Source: Echinostoma caproni (Eukaryota; Platyhelminthes; Trematoda; Plagiorchiida; Echinostomatidae). From it: a DNA stretch of 62,546 nt. The DNA is taken from NCBI GenBank assembly GCA_900618425.1, contig UZAN01040223.1, forward strand, positions 1-62,546. The letters are read 5' to 3'. The notes under the pieces are model-generated. The model was given only the letters and a program-made list of their open reading frames with translations, was not told where the DNA came from and made no database searches. A program made the translations under genes and the position numbers. How positions within the stretch are numbered: position 1 is the first letter of the stretch; every line of letters begins with the position of its first letter. Positions 1-12,103 of the stretch are shown here, piece after piece.

Positions 1-26
1 ATATATATATATATATATATATATAT
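1..26. repeat. (AT)n microsatellite
   Basis: Pure AT dinucleotide run at the very start of the window; it probably continues to the left of the window edge. Confidence 0.95.
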
Positions 27-515
27 GGTTCACCCGTTTTTGCTACCTGTGAACCCTAGTATTTATAGCATCTGCAAGTTCCACGCCGTCAAGCAAAACT
101 ATTATGTAAAAATCATGTAACGGGAAGTGCTTTAGTGGAATATAAGGTGGAACATGTACTGAATCCGAACACAATGATGGACAGCCGAACCACTTGTTAT
201 TGAGCAGTTCCAGTTGATCGGTAGTAGAGCGAGGCATGGCTAACCATACCAACACTAGTGTTCATTCACTGACACAATTACGAACAATTTTAGGGACATT
301 TATACACGAAGGAATTCTGGATGAAGATCTTCACTTATTTAAAATGGTTGCCATATACGTGATGGAGTATATTCTTGGCAAAAACGCTGCTCTATGGGAT
401 TTTTGGACTCTCTAAGCAAATATTAAACGGTTGCCGGAAANNATTTTTCGTGAAACGTCTTCAAGTTTATTCATGATGGCTAGAGCATATACTGAGGTGG
501 TTACATTGACTAATG

Positions 516-1026
516 TTATCGATCTTTTGTAGAAATTGCAGATGTATGTGTGAAAATGAAAACTTTTCCGCAATTTGTGTTTATAAATAGCACAGCACAT
601 GCAGAAGAATATTTCCCCGGTTTGGTTCCCCATTCCACACCTAAGCAAAAATATCTGCTCGACTGGCGCGTGAATTTGAGCGACCGTAGCAANNGTAGCA
701 ATCAATAGTTTCGTGGAGGTCCTCGTAACTGTTGAGCGAATCCTTCTGAAGGTTGACGTCGATGTGCTTCCTAAACGTTTTCGATCTACTGCTAAAGTCA
801 CCCCGGACTGAGACAAACGGAACGGATAATAGTTCTCTGATCCCACTCGTCTGCTTTTAGCCCTGATGACCAGTATTAGGTCACAGAATAGCTGTACAGT
901 TGATGCAACCGCTTCCACTTTCAATGCGATGGTCAAATCCTCCTTATAGAATAGTGAGCTTAGCACTGTGCGCTTACTTGTCAGTATTTGACACAGTGAC
1001 CCGCGCACTAGCTCTTCGAAACGAAA
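516..1026 (-). mobile_element. Possible LTR-retrotransposon Gag remnant
   Basis: A single minus-strand frame stays open for about 200 codons, interrupted only by N positions. Its upstream part (about 1020-870) carries FEELVRG, then KRTVLSSLF and KEDLTIALKVEAVAST. This resembles the end of Gypsy-type Gag proteins (a binding-helix segment of the type LV.G...R..L..EDLT...A...A.A.E). In another frame near 690-620, C..C and CGMGNQTG spacing recalls a damaged zinc knuckle. No protease, reverse transcriptase or LTR was found beside it. This is family resemblance by eye only. If wrong, the frame is an unassigned long open frame. It begins after an in-frame TAG near 1030. Confidence 0.3.
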
Positions 1027-1039
1027 CCTTTTAGTTGCC

Positions 1040-2380
1040 TCCTAACAGTTTGAATCCTACGTACACGTGCTTTAGCGGAAATGCTTGGACCAAGCTCCTC
1101 GGGTGTACTGATGCTCTAGTGCTCTGTTTGACTATCATTTTCCCCTTAATTTCTATGGTAACCATGGTTACGTATTTTAGGTTTATCTTCAACGAAACCA
1201 ACTTAAGTTCTATGAGAGTATTTGAATCAAACTGACCCCATGATTCTTCACTGAATCACTCAGATCCCATCTACAGAGCACCTAGATGTGTGAATGATTA
1301 CGGATTCATTTTCGTCCTTCTACATTCACGGTTTGCTGCCGGGAATGTAAAGGATCCCACTGGAAATTCGCAAACTGTCACATTTTGTAGTCAACCAGAG
1401 AGTAGCTGTTTGATATAGACATGGCTGTGCTTTACTCATTTCCAGTTCACTTGACAGCCGTCATTTTTCCTGTTTGCTCAAACGTCAATTTCCAGGTTCT
1501 GTGTTGCCTTTGATCTGTGGCACCTCGTATCGTTTCGATCGCCCCTCATTGACTCCCTCATCAAAGTATTAAGGTTGAATCATATCCAAACAGATTTGCA
1601 TGAACGATTTTAAATAACACCACACATTTTTGACAGAACTGATCTGCATGTCACTCGCATACACCAACTGGATGGAAACACAGGCCTAATTGTGTCTACA
1701 TAAACGTTCGCTCGTTTTTTGATGAAGGTGAAAGTGACAGAGCACTTGTATGAGTACCTGAGAGGCTTACAACGTTTCGATTTTTCAGTTCAATTTGGTT
1801 TGATCAAGCGTATCCCATTATATGATTCCGTAGTTTTAGACCTGTTCATTGTTTGTAGAAATTGTTGTGTTTAACTGACAAAAGCCAAAATATGAGCAAA
1901 AATAAACGTTTCTACAGAAATGCGTAAGGGAATTTAGCCTCATCATTGCAAAGGCCTAGCAAAGTTAACTCACATTCAGGCCTTAATTAGGACCTGTACA
2001 ATCCAGGTAATACAAGTGAATTACCACATTTAACTTCTCACTTGAACTTTGAAAAGTTCTTATTGACGGATAAAGTGAAGTGCTGCAGACACTGGTGATG
2101 CGACCGGTCCAATAAAACAAACCTCTACTCGATCTTTCCCATAGGTGAAAGGTTTCAAGTACCAAACGGAAGGTTAGGTGAGAAATACATGGCAGTTTCA
2201 GTGAGAATAATGCAACTGGAAAGTGTTTTCTAAGTTACTTATTCAATTCAAACTTTAGGTGTCATGTGCACTACTTGAAATAAAAATGTAGTAGAAATTT
2301 GAAGCAGCATTGGAAATGTAGTCGTCACGGTCACTTCAGCTGTACTACTGAATAAACTACAAAACAGGCCTCATGGTGCA
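1040..2380. other. Unannotated AT-rich stretch
   Basis: No coding island or repeat family was recognised. A fair splice acceptor near 1790 is followed by 27 open codons (QFGLIKRIPLYD...), too weak to call. Confidence 0.4.
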
Positions 2381-2387
2381 CCAACAA

Positions 2388-2560
2388 AGATGTGTGGTGG
2401 CCAGGTGGTTAGGTCACCAACTAGTGACCTGGGTGTCCCGGGTTCAAACCGCTGTACCGCCGCTCGTCTGCCCTATATCCGTATTTTCCCCAGGCAGCCT
2501 TGGTACGGCCGCAGCCCCCTTCCTGAAAGTTGACTGTACATTTGTATATTCAATAAATGT
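2388..2560 (+). mobile_element. tRNA-headed SINE, family A, full-length copy
   Basis: The head has RNA polymerase III promoter elements: an A-box-like TGGCCAGGTGG at about 2398-2408 and a B-box-like GGTTCAAACC at 2441-2450. A conserved body follows (TTTTCCCCAGGCAGCCTTGG near 2484-2503, then CCGCAGC and CCTTCCTGAAA), with a tail containing CAATAAATG. The same head, body and tail order recurs at 5252-5370 (-), 20788-20930 (+), 21028-21146 (+) and 29918-30079 (-). This copy is the best reference because head and body are both intact. Such SINEs are non-coding and are mobilised by a partner retrotransposon, which is not identified here. Confidence 0.8.
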
Positions 2561-3360
2561 TTATACGGTGCGATCACATGAGTTAAGCGGCAAATATGGA
2601 CATGGGGTGGGAACATTCGGATGAGTAACAATAACCGAACATAACCGAACAAATTCCGTTTAAATCTGTGACAAGATAATCACACTGAAAACCAGAAACA
2701 GTAGGCATTCGATCCTATGCAGAATACAAGTAATCCTTTGATATTTCGCCACCCTTCATTGGGAATCCCGCTTTGCGCTGCTGATTGCCATGGATATGCT
2801 TAGCAGTATTAATCATTTGTTTATCTCATTTTCAATAAGAACAGTCACACTTCATTTTTACGAACGTGTTGCTATAGTTGTTGAGTGCTGCCTGGTTACA
2901 TACGTGAGCAGTAAGTTCGAGCTACCGTGGTGACGATAAAGAATCAGAACACATTTTGCTCCTGATACCGAAAAAGAAATCGGGCAAAAATAACTGTCTG
3001 GTTTCCGTGTGCTGTCCATGTGGTCTCTTTCGCAGCGCATTTTCTTTCCCACCGCCGCTAAACATGTCTGTTTTGAACAGGCTGATCGTCTGCACAACTG
3101 TCACCTTACACCGGAATGACCTGAACTGACAATGTTATTCGGGGGACGTGTAACGCCGTTGAGGACAAAATGCAACACACAAATTCGTTGACTAACAGCT
3201 GTAGACACGAGGAAACTGTTCTGTAGTCAAATATTTTGCATGCTTCCGTATCGCTAATGTTCATCAATCAACCGGTTATGGATAGAACAGTTTAGGGTCA
3301 TGGGAATAGTTGTATCTCGTGAATGTCTTCATTTGGTGTTGTCAACAGACCACTTAACTG

Positions 3361-3383
3361 CTCTCTCTCTCTCTCTCTCTCTC
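3361..3383. repeat. (CT)n microsatellite
   Basis: Clean CT dinucleotide run of about 11 units, followed by CATGCATGCACGCACGTACGTG low-complexity sequence. Confidence 0.95.
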
Positions 3384-3915
3384 CCACATCATGCATGCAC
3401 GCACGTACGTGTACCAATACTTAGTGTATAGCAACAGTACTGCGTGTACCTAAAACGCAAACCCACACATGCGCAACAAATAGACATTCCTCTGCGAGAA
3501 ACAGCCGTGTACCTTTCTCGCAGTGATCGATGAAGAGACAAGCGAAAATGACAGATTTTGAGGGTGCCCCGGGTTGAAAAAGGGACCTAATCTACGCTGG
3601 ACGAATGACTGTAGTGCGGAATAATCGTTGTGGTAAAATGTTGATTTACACTTAAAAAGGTGTTGTTTGTTGTTATTGTTGTTGGTAACATCATTCTGAA
3701 CGGTACTGTTACTGAAAGCAGCATCCATTTTACTGTTTACATTACATTTAAACTACAAAACTGGCTACGAAACAGGTGACGTTTTCGTGGGAAACTATGA
3801 AACTGAACTTCAGTCCCTGTCACAACCATAGACAGGATGGGCAAGACTAGGCATCATCGCGTAACAGTGGTCCAGAAAATGTGTTCCATGTAGCTCATAC
3901 ATCCAGTTTTTTCAG

Positions 3916-4053
3916 GAATTTCATGAGACAGGTGGAACAGGTAGCATTACAGAACGGGCTGCTTCTCGTTATCTCGTCAACTGTGTACGAACAGTTACCT
4001 CTGAAAGTGCGACCAGAAGAAGAGAACAACAGAACACAAAATTAGTGGACTAA
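3916..4053 (+). CDS. Weak candidate terminal exon
   Basis: A strong acceptor (CCAGTTTTTTCAG, ending at 3915) is followed in phase by 45 open codons and TAA. The peptide begins EFHETGGTGS and is rich in Arg and Glu near its end. No family was recognised. A frame of this length after one acceptor can occur by chance, so the call is tentative. Confidence 0.2.
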   Translation, partial: EFHETGGTGSITERAASRYLVNCVRTVTSESATRRREQQNTKLVD

Positions 4054-4059
4054 GTAGAA

Positions 4060-5250
4060 TTAATGCGAAGGTCAAAGGTCACCGATCACACTTAGGCTGA
4101 ATAGAATGAATGGGTAGAAGAACTTGCTTGTTGATCGGAAACACGGTGGTAACCCTGCCAAGGCAAGACCAGGCCAGCCACACACAAACGTTATTTAGTG
4201 GGTGAATTCAATGAAGACCAAATTCATCATGAAAATTAAAGATCTATCAGTGTTGCGTTCACCCCTGCAGTAAAATTACTTTCCATTCTATACAGTTGCT
4301 GATTGTTTGAAGTTTGCAATGTTTGAATTGGGCCACAGAGACATAAAACCAAAAACAACAATTTTCGGCTGACGTACTTTCGACCATCTTGGAAAAGGGC
4401 TCTTTCAATTCATTTAACGAGCGCACATTGCACAATATTAGAGAGAAACGGCAATAAATGTAGGTGCTTTTGATTGGTCTCGGGGAAGGAAAAATTGAGT
4501 GTGTGTTTGTATGTGTTAATAAATGAGAGCATGGAAATTGTGAATGAAACAAGAGGTTGAAGAGCTAAGGATGACGTCTTAGGAGATGGGAGAATAGTCT
4601 GGGAGCAATTTTGTGGTGTGACGAGATTTAATGTTGTGTTAGTATACGTGTGCGTGTGGATGTGTAAGCATCAAACCAATGAACTGATAATTGGGCTCCG
4701 TCCGATCGATTGACGAGAAGTGGATAGCTGTTCATGACTCAGAAATTAATCATTCCCCATATGACCTGAAACCTTGTTTCAGAATTATGGCCTTTGAAGT
4801 CCATAGATTGTCCCTCAGAAATGGAATGCGGGGTGATAGTTGAGTCCCTCTAAAGGGTCCGACGTATTTAGCGAGGGGCTTTTGGGTTTTCCGTCACGGT
4901 GAGCTACCCGGCTTCCTTATTTGTTGACTTGTTTGGTCAACGTACGTGGCTGTACACTGTTCACATCTTATCTGGTAAACGAAATTCAATTGATCAGCTT
5001 TTGGTTGTTTGGCCTTAGGTCACATCAAGAGTGAACAAAGAGTGTTGGTTGCCTGAAATGCGACTCGTATATTGAAATGTTTCAATATTCGTTGGATGTC
5101 CTCCGATGTATTACGGCGATAAGATATGATACTGGTTGCGATCCAATCGGCGGTTTTGATCTCAGGTTCTGCAGATCGTTGAAGACATTTTCGAATTTTC
5201 TGAAGAAAACTTATAAATTAAATAAATGTAAATGTCTTTTTACTAACTTT
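4060..5250. other. Stretch without a recognised gene
   Basis: Nothing firm. A minus-strand frame at 4259-4552 contains CNVRSLNELKEPFSKMVE, faintly like the first motif of LINE endonucleases, but the expected ETWL-type motif is missing. Confidence 0.35.
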
Positions 5251-5251
5251 T

Positions 5252-5370
5252 TTATTTATTGAATATACATATCTACTGTCAGCAATTAGGAATAGGGGCC
5301 GGAGCGGTTCGAACCCGGGACTTATAGGTCATAAGTTGGTGACTTAACTACTACTTGGCCACCACCGCCC
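5252..5370 (-). mobile_element. SINE family A copy with internal deletion
   Basis: On the minus strand the copy starts with GGGCGGTGGTGGCCAAGTAG and carries a perfect B-box core GGTTCGAACC (plus-strand 5306-5315). It then jumps from the head almost directly to the tail (ATATGTATATTCAATAAATA), losing about 65 bases of the body relative to the copy at 2388. It lies immediately downstream of the Penelope fragment at 5373 on the same strand, and the two sequences meet within a few bases, so it is either inserted in the PLE or marks its truncation point. Confidence 0.8.
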
Positions 5371-5372
5371 GT

Positions 5373-5862
5373 GATGGTTATCCATTCTCCACCAGTTCTC
5401 TTGTGCACTTTTCCTTTTTGTTTGAGAGTAATTGGTTTGTTCTGGTTAGGAGATTGGTCACCACAACGGCCTTCATATTTATGGGGCGGTCCGAGGGATA
5501 GGACTAATACCTGCTAATGTGGATTGCCTTTCTGTACACAGATATTGATAAGTTACCTAAATCAGTGAAAGTTACTCGGCAATCTAAAAAGATAATACTT
5601 TTGTCTTGCTTGTTATTTGTAATCATACTGTTTTTGTGAAAATGGTTAGTGAATTGTATGAAAGGTTCCACAAAATTCTTCTTGAGCACTATAAAGGTAT
5701 CGTCTTCATATCTCCACCAAATTCTTTGGCGTGTTGGCGTAAAGCTGACTATTCCCTCTTCATGATTTTCCATAAAAATGTTTGCTACAATGGGTGATCA
5801 CATAAGGACTGGTGTTTGGATTGCAAACCAATCCCCATGGATATATCTGGAGATCCACTCGT
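5373..5862 (-). mobile_element. Penelope-like element reverse transcriptase fragment (pseudogene)
   Basis: Read on the minus strand, the fragment shows in order: an MxSPIVANIFMENHEE block (the MGSP motif, with the Gly codon changed to TGA, near 5800); WWRYEDDTFIVLKK near 5715, which carries the DD pair of the catalytic motif; then IIFLDCRVTF and SVYRKAIHISRY, the FLD and YRKPTH-type blocks typical of PLEs. Further on come VVTNLLTRTNQLL and ENG-stop-PS near 5380. Known PLEs couple this reverse transcriptase to a GIY-YIG nuclease, which is absent here. Stops and a frame change upstream make it non-functional. It is less similar to the 27.5-kb copy than that copy is to the 42.6-kb piece, suggesting a different PLE lineage. 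Confidence 0.85.
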
Positions 5863-5869
5863 TGCACTT

Positions 5870-8800
5870 ATTTGGACGAGCGAAATATATACTTGTATTC
5901 CAAACTTATTTTTGGTCCACTAATAAATAATCAGAGGTGCCTGAATGGGTCTAAAAATGTTTCAACCATCATTTCCGAAGCAACACGTTTCATATGTGCA
6001 CACCTTTGCTTGATACACGATTTCAAGTGACATATGAGTGCGTTTGGCAAATTTATGTTAAGACCATGGAGAAAGAAAGCACTGTGGGGAGCTTTACAAT
6101 ATATTTAGTAACTCATTATCATAAAAACAGTCGCTACTGGTTCCAGATGGAATTCCTACAGTCAATAGTTTGATGAATATACGGATATGAAAACAAAGTC
6201 CGACAGAAATTCCACCAACTGCGTGTAAGCATCAAACTGCAGCAAGTAATTTGATTTGGACTTGTTTTGCTGAGCCCTGAGATTCAGGTTACGCAAAAGT
6301 GACTGAATCAAAAGGCAGGGATCAAAACGAAAAGTTTAACTAACATGATATTCTTTGGGATTGTGTTGTATTGTTGATTGTACTCGTCAATTGAGAAAAA
6401 TCCGTTCCCGTGCCGATGGAACTGCATCTGTACCGGTAGTTAATCAGACAAACAATCTGGCGGACAGAAATGTGCGCGTCAGTTTGCTTTCGATTGGGTA
6501 GAAAGATAGGTTTCTTCGGATACTGTATTGGTTGAAACTATGCGATAAGGAACACTCGGTTCTCATACAAGTTATCCATCACCTCTGCAGGTCAGCATAA
6601 AGGAGATGGTATTTACAGTGTAAGGCAGATATGGTGAACTGTTGACCTTATATTGGTGTGCGTGCTAACTTATAACCATATTTTCATGTGTGATATGAAA
6701 ACGTTATTCAAGTTAACTTTTAGAATGTTGACCTTGCATAGATCCACGATGTCGCAGCGGCGATTGAAGTGACCGAATCCAGGATGCAATCTTTCGACTG
6801 CTCTGGGATGGCTTTCAGCCTCTGGATAAGAAAGCCTCANGCAACCAGCCGGTGTACTTTCACAATAATGTCTCTGGCACTCGAATAGATGTTGAAATTC
6901 ACAGGTTAACGTTTGAAACCAGTCCGATTATTTTAACTTGTTCTCACTTTTTCCGGTTCCACTTATGAACCTCACAGAAACGGTAGCAATTATTGAAACT
7001 ATAGCATGACATTCTGCCATTCAAATATCTCTGCCTTTTTAATTATTTGTGTTCAGCTATCTGAAGTATTTTGTTTGTTGCTAAAGGAATAAGGGCAAGA
7101 AATCATTTCAATCTGTTCTCATCTAATCAGTGACTGACGTAAGTGAGAAGTGGAATGATGATTAGCAATCATAGTCATTCTATCAACGCTGTTACAATAG
7201 CCAATGCAGAGAAATTTTAGTTATCAAAATCTATAAAATCTAGCACAAATCATCGATGGTCGCAAGCTGCATCTAAGACGGTTAATCAGGGGTCTTGAAA
7301 TTCATCAAATGTTATTCGCCACCCCTTAGCTATCTATTTATTCCATCGCTATGTTCTACTAGAAGATGGATTTTTCTATTCCGAATCCTCCCATACACAT
7401 TTCATCCTTCAAGTGGAATCAGTTACCCGTGATATCCTGATAAAAAGAGCTGGAAAGGGTGAAGCTGAATCACTTTGCTTCCCCCATATGTCTCAGTTCT
7501 GTCGCCACTGACTCAGCATGAATTTTCTTCACAAATCACAAACTACTGACCAACTCGACTCATCAGTCAAATCAGAACCCCGTTCCCATGTAAGAACCCT
7601 AAAGGGACATCACTTTCTCGTGTGCTTACAAAGTGTCATCCATTCCATTATTGATTTTTCTTGAAAGCTTTCAGAATAAGAAAACAACTGCTCTTCTTTG
7701 ATTTTGCCAAATGGGCACTGGTTTAAACTATTCACCTGTAATCCACATGTTAGAAAAACGTTACCTTATCTTTCACAAACTGTTATCTTACCACATTGAA
7801 GTTATCGGGTGTATCAAACAGATTCAGGTACCTGAAACTGTGCCGTACTGCACACGCCACATAATATTATGTCAAGGCATGCGTAACTTCTTTTCATCTT
7901 GTATCAGTAGTCAAAACAAAACGCGGGTAGAACAAAGTCATCTACGAATGCGACATATATTCTCGAGGGGATTTGAAATCCGTCACGTCAGAGAGGAGCC
8001 TGGATGGAAAAGCACGTTGTATTCACTGGGTGTTGCTATAGTGTGTGTGCACAGTGGCAGCGTTTTTGATGAAGTTATTCATGTTCTCATTCCTTTCGCA
8101 GTCGAGCATGACAACAATTCCTTCAGAAAAAAAAATGGAGGACTGTGAACTATATCAAAGAATAGATTAGGTGCGGATTCTGACAACCGGGATTGAATAA
8201 AGGATTAAAGAAACTGGTATTGAGAATTTTCCTTCACAGATAAATATCGATTTTCTTAGTCAAACAGCAAATATGCACCCCAACTATGAGATATGTGACA
8301 ATGACCAATTTGTGTAGTTTATCAGCATAACACCACCGATGTTACATGTTTGAATCCCACTCTAGTTGTACAATTATCTGATTTTTACACTATATACATT
8401 AATAACCTACATTTACTGGCGATCACTGCTCGATTCGTAAAACAGTGTCTGTGTTTCTAATAAACCATTCAAGCACTTTCTCCCAGATATTCAGAATCAG
8501 GTAATACGAGTTAACTATATAAAGCAGGACAGACAATTATTGAATAAATGTCTAATCAAGATGCCACACGTGTATACAGAAGCCATCTTGAAGGGTGCTC
8601 TGGGCCATCTCTCATATACTGTAGAAATCGACTTATGATTATCATGAGGTTGTACTGAACATATATCCTCATGTACTAATTTCTTCTCTAAGATGACGTT
8701 CCTCTGATGTACTCTTTCGGTTACATACAGATGCATGTTTATTTAAACATGTTATAGTCTATAGGATAGTTATACATGTAATTAAATTTGCTGTCCTGTT

Positions 8801-9290
8801 GGAACCAGTGAGCAACGTGGAATTTGCCAGTTTCAAATTCATTGTTGATAGGTAAAGTTCAGATTAAGTGATAATTCGTCCGAACATAAGTTGGTGATCG
8901 CTTGCTAAGGCACCAATGTTTGACATTATGTCTGGTTAAACACATTTCGTCACAAAAATAGTCTCCTTCTGATCAGATGAGTATCCATTTCATTCTTTTT
9001 CATTGAAATAATTTTCAACACACCGTAAACTGTGACTAGTTATTAGCAGTGTGCAGAATGACGGTTTTTATTTTACCGCTTCGTTGCACTGAGCGAGATG
9101 TTCAAAATATATTCAAAGGTGGTCTTGAAATGATATTTTCGATCAATCTGCATTGCACTTTGGTTGCTGGTTTCGGAATCAAACTCAGATTTTTTTTATT
9201 TATTTTAACCTGTAACCAATTACAGAGAACTGATGAAAGTGCCACAACATATGAACCAAAAGACATTTATAGAATGGGTTCATAGATTGT
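5870..9290. other. Long stretch without a recognised gene
   Basis: No repeat family or convincing exon was recognised. The longest frame, 7711-8148 (+, 145 codons), has no similarity I can name, no clear splice sites and no domain-like pattern. An N lies at 6840. Confidence 0.4.
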
Positions 9291-9299
9291 GTGAGCATG

Positions 9300-9650
9300 T
9301 TACTTCCCGGTTGCCTTGACGGCAGAAGGGGAATAACCTCAGGGTCCCCACCCGTAACCTTTAGTTAGAAAGCCAGACCTATAAGAGGCTAGGATGGAGC
9401 TCAGAGTCCGCATTCCATTGGGGGACGGTGTCCAGTTGATTCGATCATACGCCCTTTGGACAGAGTCAAACGTCCAAGGTACCCGGTCGAGCCGGTGACC
9501 ACTGCCACAACCAGGATGCTGTGCGTGTGTTTCTTACGCATCTTTATTGGTTTGGAGTCAGGTTTTTAGTCAACTGCCCTAGGTGAAGCGCAAAGTGCTT
9601 CACCAACCCGGTTTTATCCCCGGATGTTGGCTTTTCATCCTCTCACTTTA
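9300..9650. repeat. GC-richer block, probably repeat-derived
   Basis: This block is clearly richer in G+C and CpG than its flanks, with runs such as CCGCATTCCATTGGGGGACG and GGTACCCGGTCGAGCCGGTG. It also has a hairpin GTGAAGCGCAAAGTGCTTCAC at 9581-9601 (arms GTGAAGC and GCTTCAC). No open frame fits it. The texture is like a retroelement end, but no second copy was found in this window, so its identity is open. Confidence 0.3.
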
Positions 9651-9659
9651 TTAGTAGGA

Positions 9660-10720
9660 AGTTTACATTGCTCCATTCATTAGCTCCCTGATTACCAGAT
9701 AAATTACTTTTATCGCGAGAGATAACAATTTGTGAAAACAGATATTACTGGGGACAAACTAGGTCTAACGTGACTCAATTTAATTTTTGAAGATTGCGTT
9801 TATCGATCTGTCTCATTTGGTCTGTATTCAATGGGTTTTCAAATCTTATAATTAAATTGAGAATGCTTGATTTCGATCAACAGTGGCATCTTTATTTAAA
9901 ATTCCCACTGAGTTTTGGATCTTGGAGAACACCCGCTAGATCAACTAACGTTTTATTCCACCTATGTTCACAAAATGATTGGTATATATGATTGTACATG
10001 AAACTACTTTTAAACACTCATCTTGAGTAAACATGCGGGAAAAACCGAAACAGGCTATCATAGTTATAAGTTATGTGATAGTCAGCTCTGTGGACAATTA
10101 ACTATCGATGTTGGATACTCCTCCAAGTGTTTGACTAAATTATCAGATAGGAGCTTGACATAGCTTTTAGGTCAACCAAATGAAAAGAAACGATATTCGC
10201 AGTGTTATTTAATCTCGAAAGCAATGCTTATCAATTCAGCACAGCACAGCTCAATCACGGATTTTGGCACTTCATTTAGAGTGCGTGATCTTAACAACGT
10301 GCTATACTAATCACTTAACCAAACACTTTGCATTACTAATCGAGTAAAGGAGTATTTAGGGTTAACTAATCTTATATATATCAAATGGTGCAGAAATCAT
10401 TTATCGAGTTCAAATAGCTAGCGATGATAAATGCAGAGATTTGTGGAATGCTGTACAAACAATTTCATCTTTCTGCAAGATACACAAAAAATATATTTTG
10501 TTATTTTTAAATGCATCGTCGGGTAAACAAATTAGATAAACCGGTTTACAGATGTTGGGGTTAGAACACCCACAGAGCTTCTTTCACTGACTGCTATTCA
10601 TCATTCGCTTACAATGAGCTTTTCAATTGATTACAATTGGTTTGGCGGTCAGATTTATTCGTTATGGACTTGAACGAGCTTGCATAAAGACAAAAATTTC
10701 TCCAATCAGTAGGATCTTTG
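9660..10720. other. Stretch without a recognised gene
   Basis: AT-rich sequence in which I see no coding island or known repeat. Confidence 0.4.
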
Positions 10721-10754
10721 ACATGCAGTTTGTTCGTTTTCGCTCGTGAGGGGG

Positions 10755-10925
10755 TGGTGGTGGTGGTCGGAAAGAGGGGGGGGGGCGAAAGCAGGACAAG
10801 TTTGGGAGAAAACATTCCGCTCACTTTTATGCCTCTGTTTCTAACGATTCGATTTCCGTTATTTGTGCTTCTACGGTCACTTCTGCTGCTGCTGCTGCTG
10901 CTGCTGCTGGTGGTGGTGGTGTTAA
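10755..10925. repeat. Low-complexity cluster: (G)n, (CTG)n and (GTG)n
   Basis: A G-rich stretch near 10755-10790 is followed by a CTG run at about 10883-10910 that passes directly into GTG units to about 10921. Open frames crossing it encode leucine or proline runs and are not taken as genes. Confidence 0.85.
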
Positions 10926-11051
10926 TAATGCTGCTGGTTCTACTTTAAATTTTCATTTTCGCATGCCAATAGACAGTTCATGTTCGACTCGCATTCTTTT
11001 TTCTCTGAAACTTCCAGCCCATCCTGTTTGTGGTGCTCATCTGTACGACCG

Positions 11052-11158
11052 TCGACTAACCAGCCCACCAACCAGCCAAATAACCAACCATTCAGCTGAA
11101 CATTCAGCCAACTAGCCAACAATCCAGTTAGTTAGTCATTCAGGCAGCCAACCAGTCA
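11052..11158. repeat. Degenerate CCAACCAGC-type repeat
   Basis: Many imperfect units of CCAACCAGCC, CCAACTAGCC and CATTCAGC lie in tandem, followed by a CpG-richer stretch up to about 11640. No gene is called from it. Confidence 0.7.
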
Positions 11159-11920
11159 TCGGATCCTTTCACCCCAACCCGAGCTGGTCGGTGGCCAGCC
11201 CCGTCCATCCTTGAGCCACGAGTCAATCGAGTTAATTCTGGCAAGCACGCGAACTGAGCATTTCGAATGTGGAAAAATGAAGAAGTGCCGAGCTGTTTCA
11301 CCCGAATTGGCCTGCTTGCTTGCTCGCTCGCACAGACACCAGTGGAACGGAAATGTCAACTGGAACGCGTGCAGCTCTGTCCTCTTATGTATGTATTTGT
11401 ATCTGTGCAGCTGTATGCATGCATGCATGAATGAGTGCACTCGATTCCTCCCCAAAACACAAAAGATGGGGATAAAAAGAATTGACGGTCAAACACTTGA
11501 ACGCCGTAGCGAACGAAGCACAACTGACTTTCGACGGGAGTAGATGGCGACGGAACAGTTGCGCTGGTTCGCTTCTGTCACTGTGATTAGGACCTGGTCG
11601 ACGGAAATGCTGACGGACAAAATTCCCTGTGTCCTGACTGAGTTCGGGGTGGATGTGGCCTATAGACAGATATATAGATAGTTGAATGGATAGATGGATT
11701 GATAAATAGGTAAATAGAGGTTGAAGTAACTGACTTCTTATGTAAATTAACTGATTATTCTTTATACTGACGTAACAAATTTATTTGATATATGCTATCC
11801 TGACGGCTGTTATTGCTTCGCAACAGCAAATAATTGTATCTGCCTTGTCGACAGAATTTGTGTTGGATCAAAATGATTGTCTAACATAATTCTTGTGTTG
11901 AGATTTTAAGAAGTTCGGTT

Positions 11921-12022
11921 GCCTCGGTGGGATTCGAACCCACGCATGGACGCCGCCTACACTTTTGCACACCGCACGCTCTACCAGCTGAGCTGTGAGG
12001 CCACACCGATAGCACCAATCTT
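11921..12022 (-). mobile_element. tRNA-like SINE, family B
   Basis: The minus strand carries an 81-nt tRNA-like unit (plus-strand 11921-12001). It has acceptor-like GCCTC and GAGGC ends, a D-arm GCTC/GAGC, an A box CAGCTCAGCTGG, a T-arm GTGGG/CCCAC and a perfect B box GGTTCGAATCC. The anticodon arm does not pair. The same 5' leader (GTGCTATCGGTGTGGCC) and the start of a 3' tail occur in the copy at 37945. Shared flanks on both sides and the missing anticodon stem favour a tRNA-derived SINE over a tRNA gene. Confidence 0.7.
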
Positions 12023-12040
12023 TCACATTTGCTCTACATA

Positions 12041-12103
12041 AGTGTAGGAGGCGTCAGCCAGTGGGTTCCAATCCCACCGAGGCTACTAAAATCTTCACAA
12101 TCT
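12041..12103 (+). mobile_element. SINE family B, truncated copy, inverted relative to its neighbour
   Basis: Only the 3' half is present: GTGTAGGAGGCGTC, a T-arm-like GTGGGTTCCAATCCCAC, GAGGC, then CTACTAAAATCTTCACAATC, matching the tail of the copy at 37945. It faces the copy at 11921-12022 head to head, so the pair could fold into a long hairpin in RNA. Confidence 0.65.

Noticed and set aside
4259..4552. LINE endonuclease N-terminus (CNVRSLNELK)
   Set aside because: Only one short motif fits; the ETWL-type motif and the downstream domain are missing.
4795..4990. Homology between this stretch and the block at 9300-9650
   Set aside because: Shared words (TGGAATGCGG, AAAGGG, CCGG-rich) occur in inconsistent order and orientation.
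7711..8148. 145-codon plus-strand frame
   Set aside because: No family, no splice sites and ordinary composition; chance length is plausible in 62 kb.
11921..12001. A functional tRNA gene
   Set aside because: The anticodon arm does not pair, and leader and tail are shared with another copy, which indicates a SINE.
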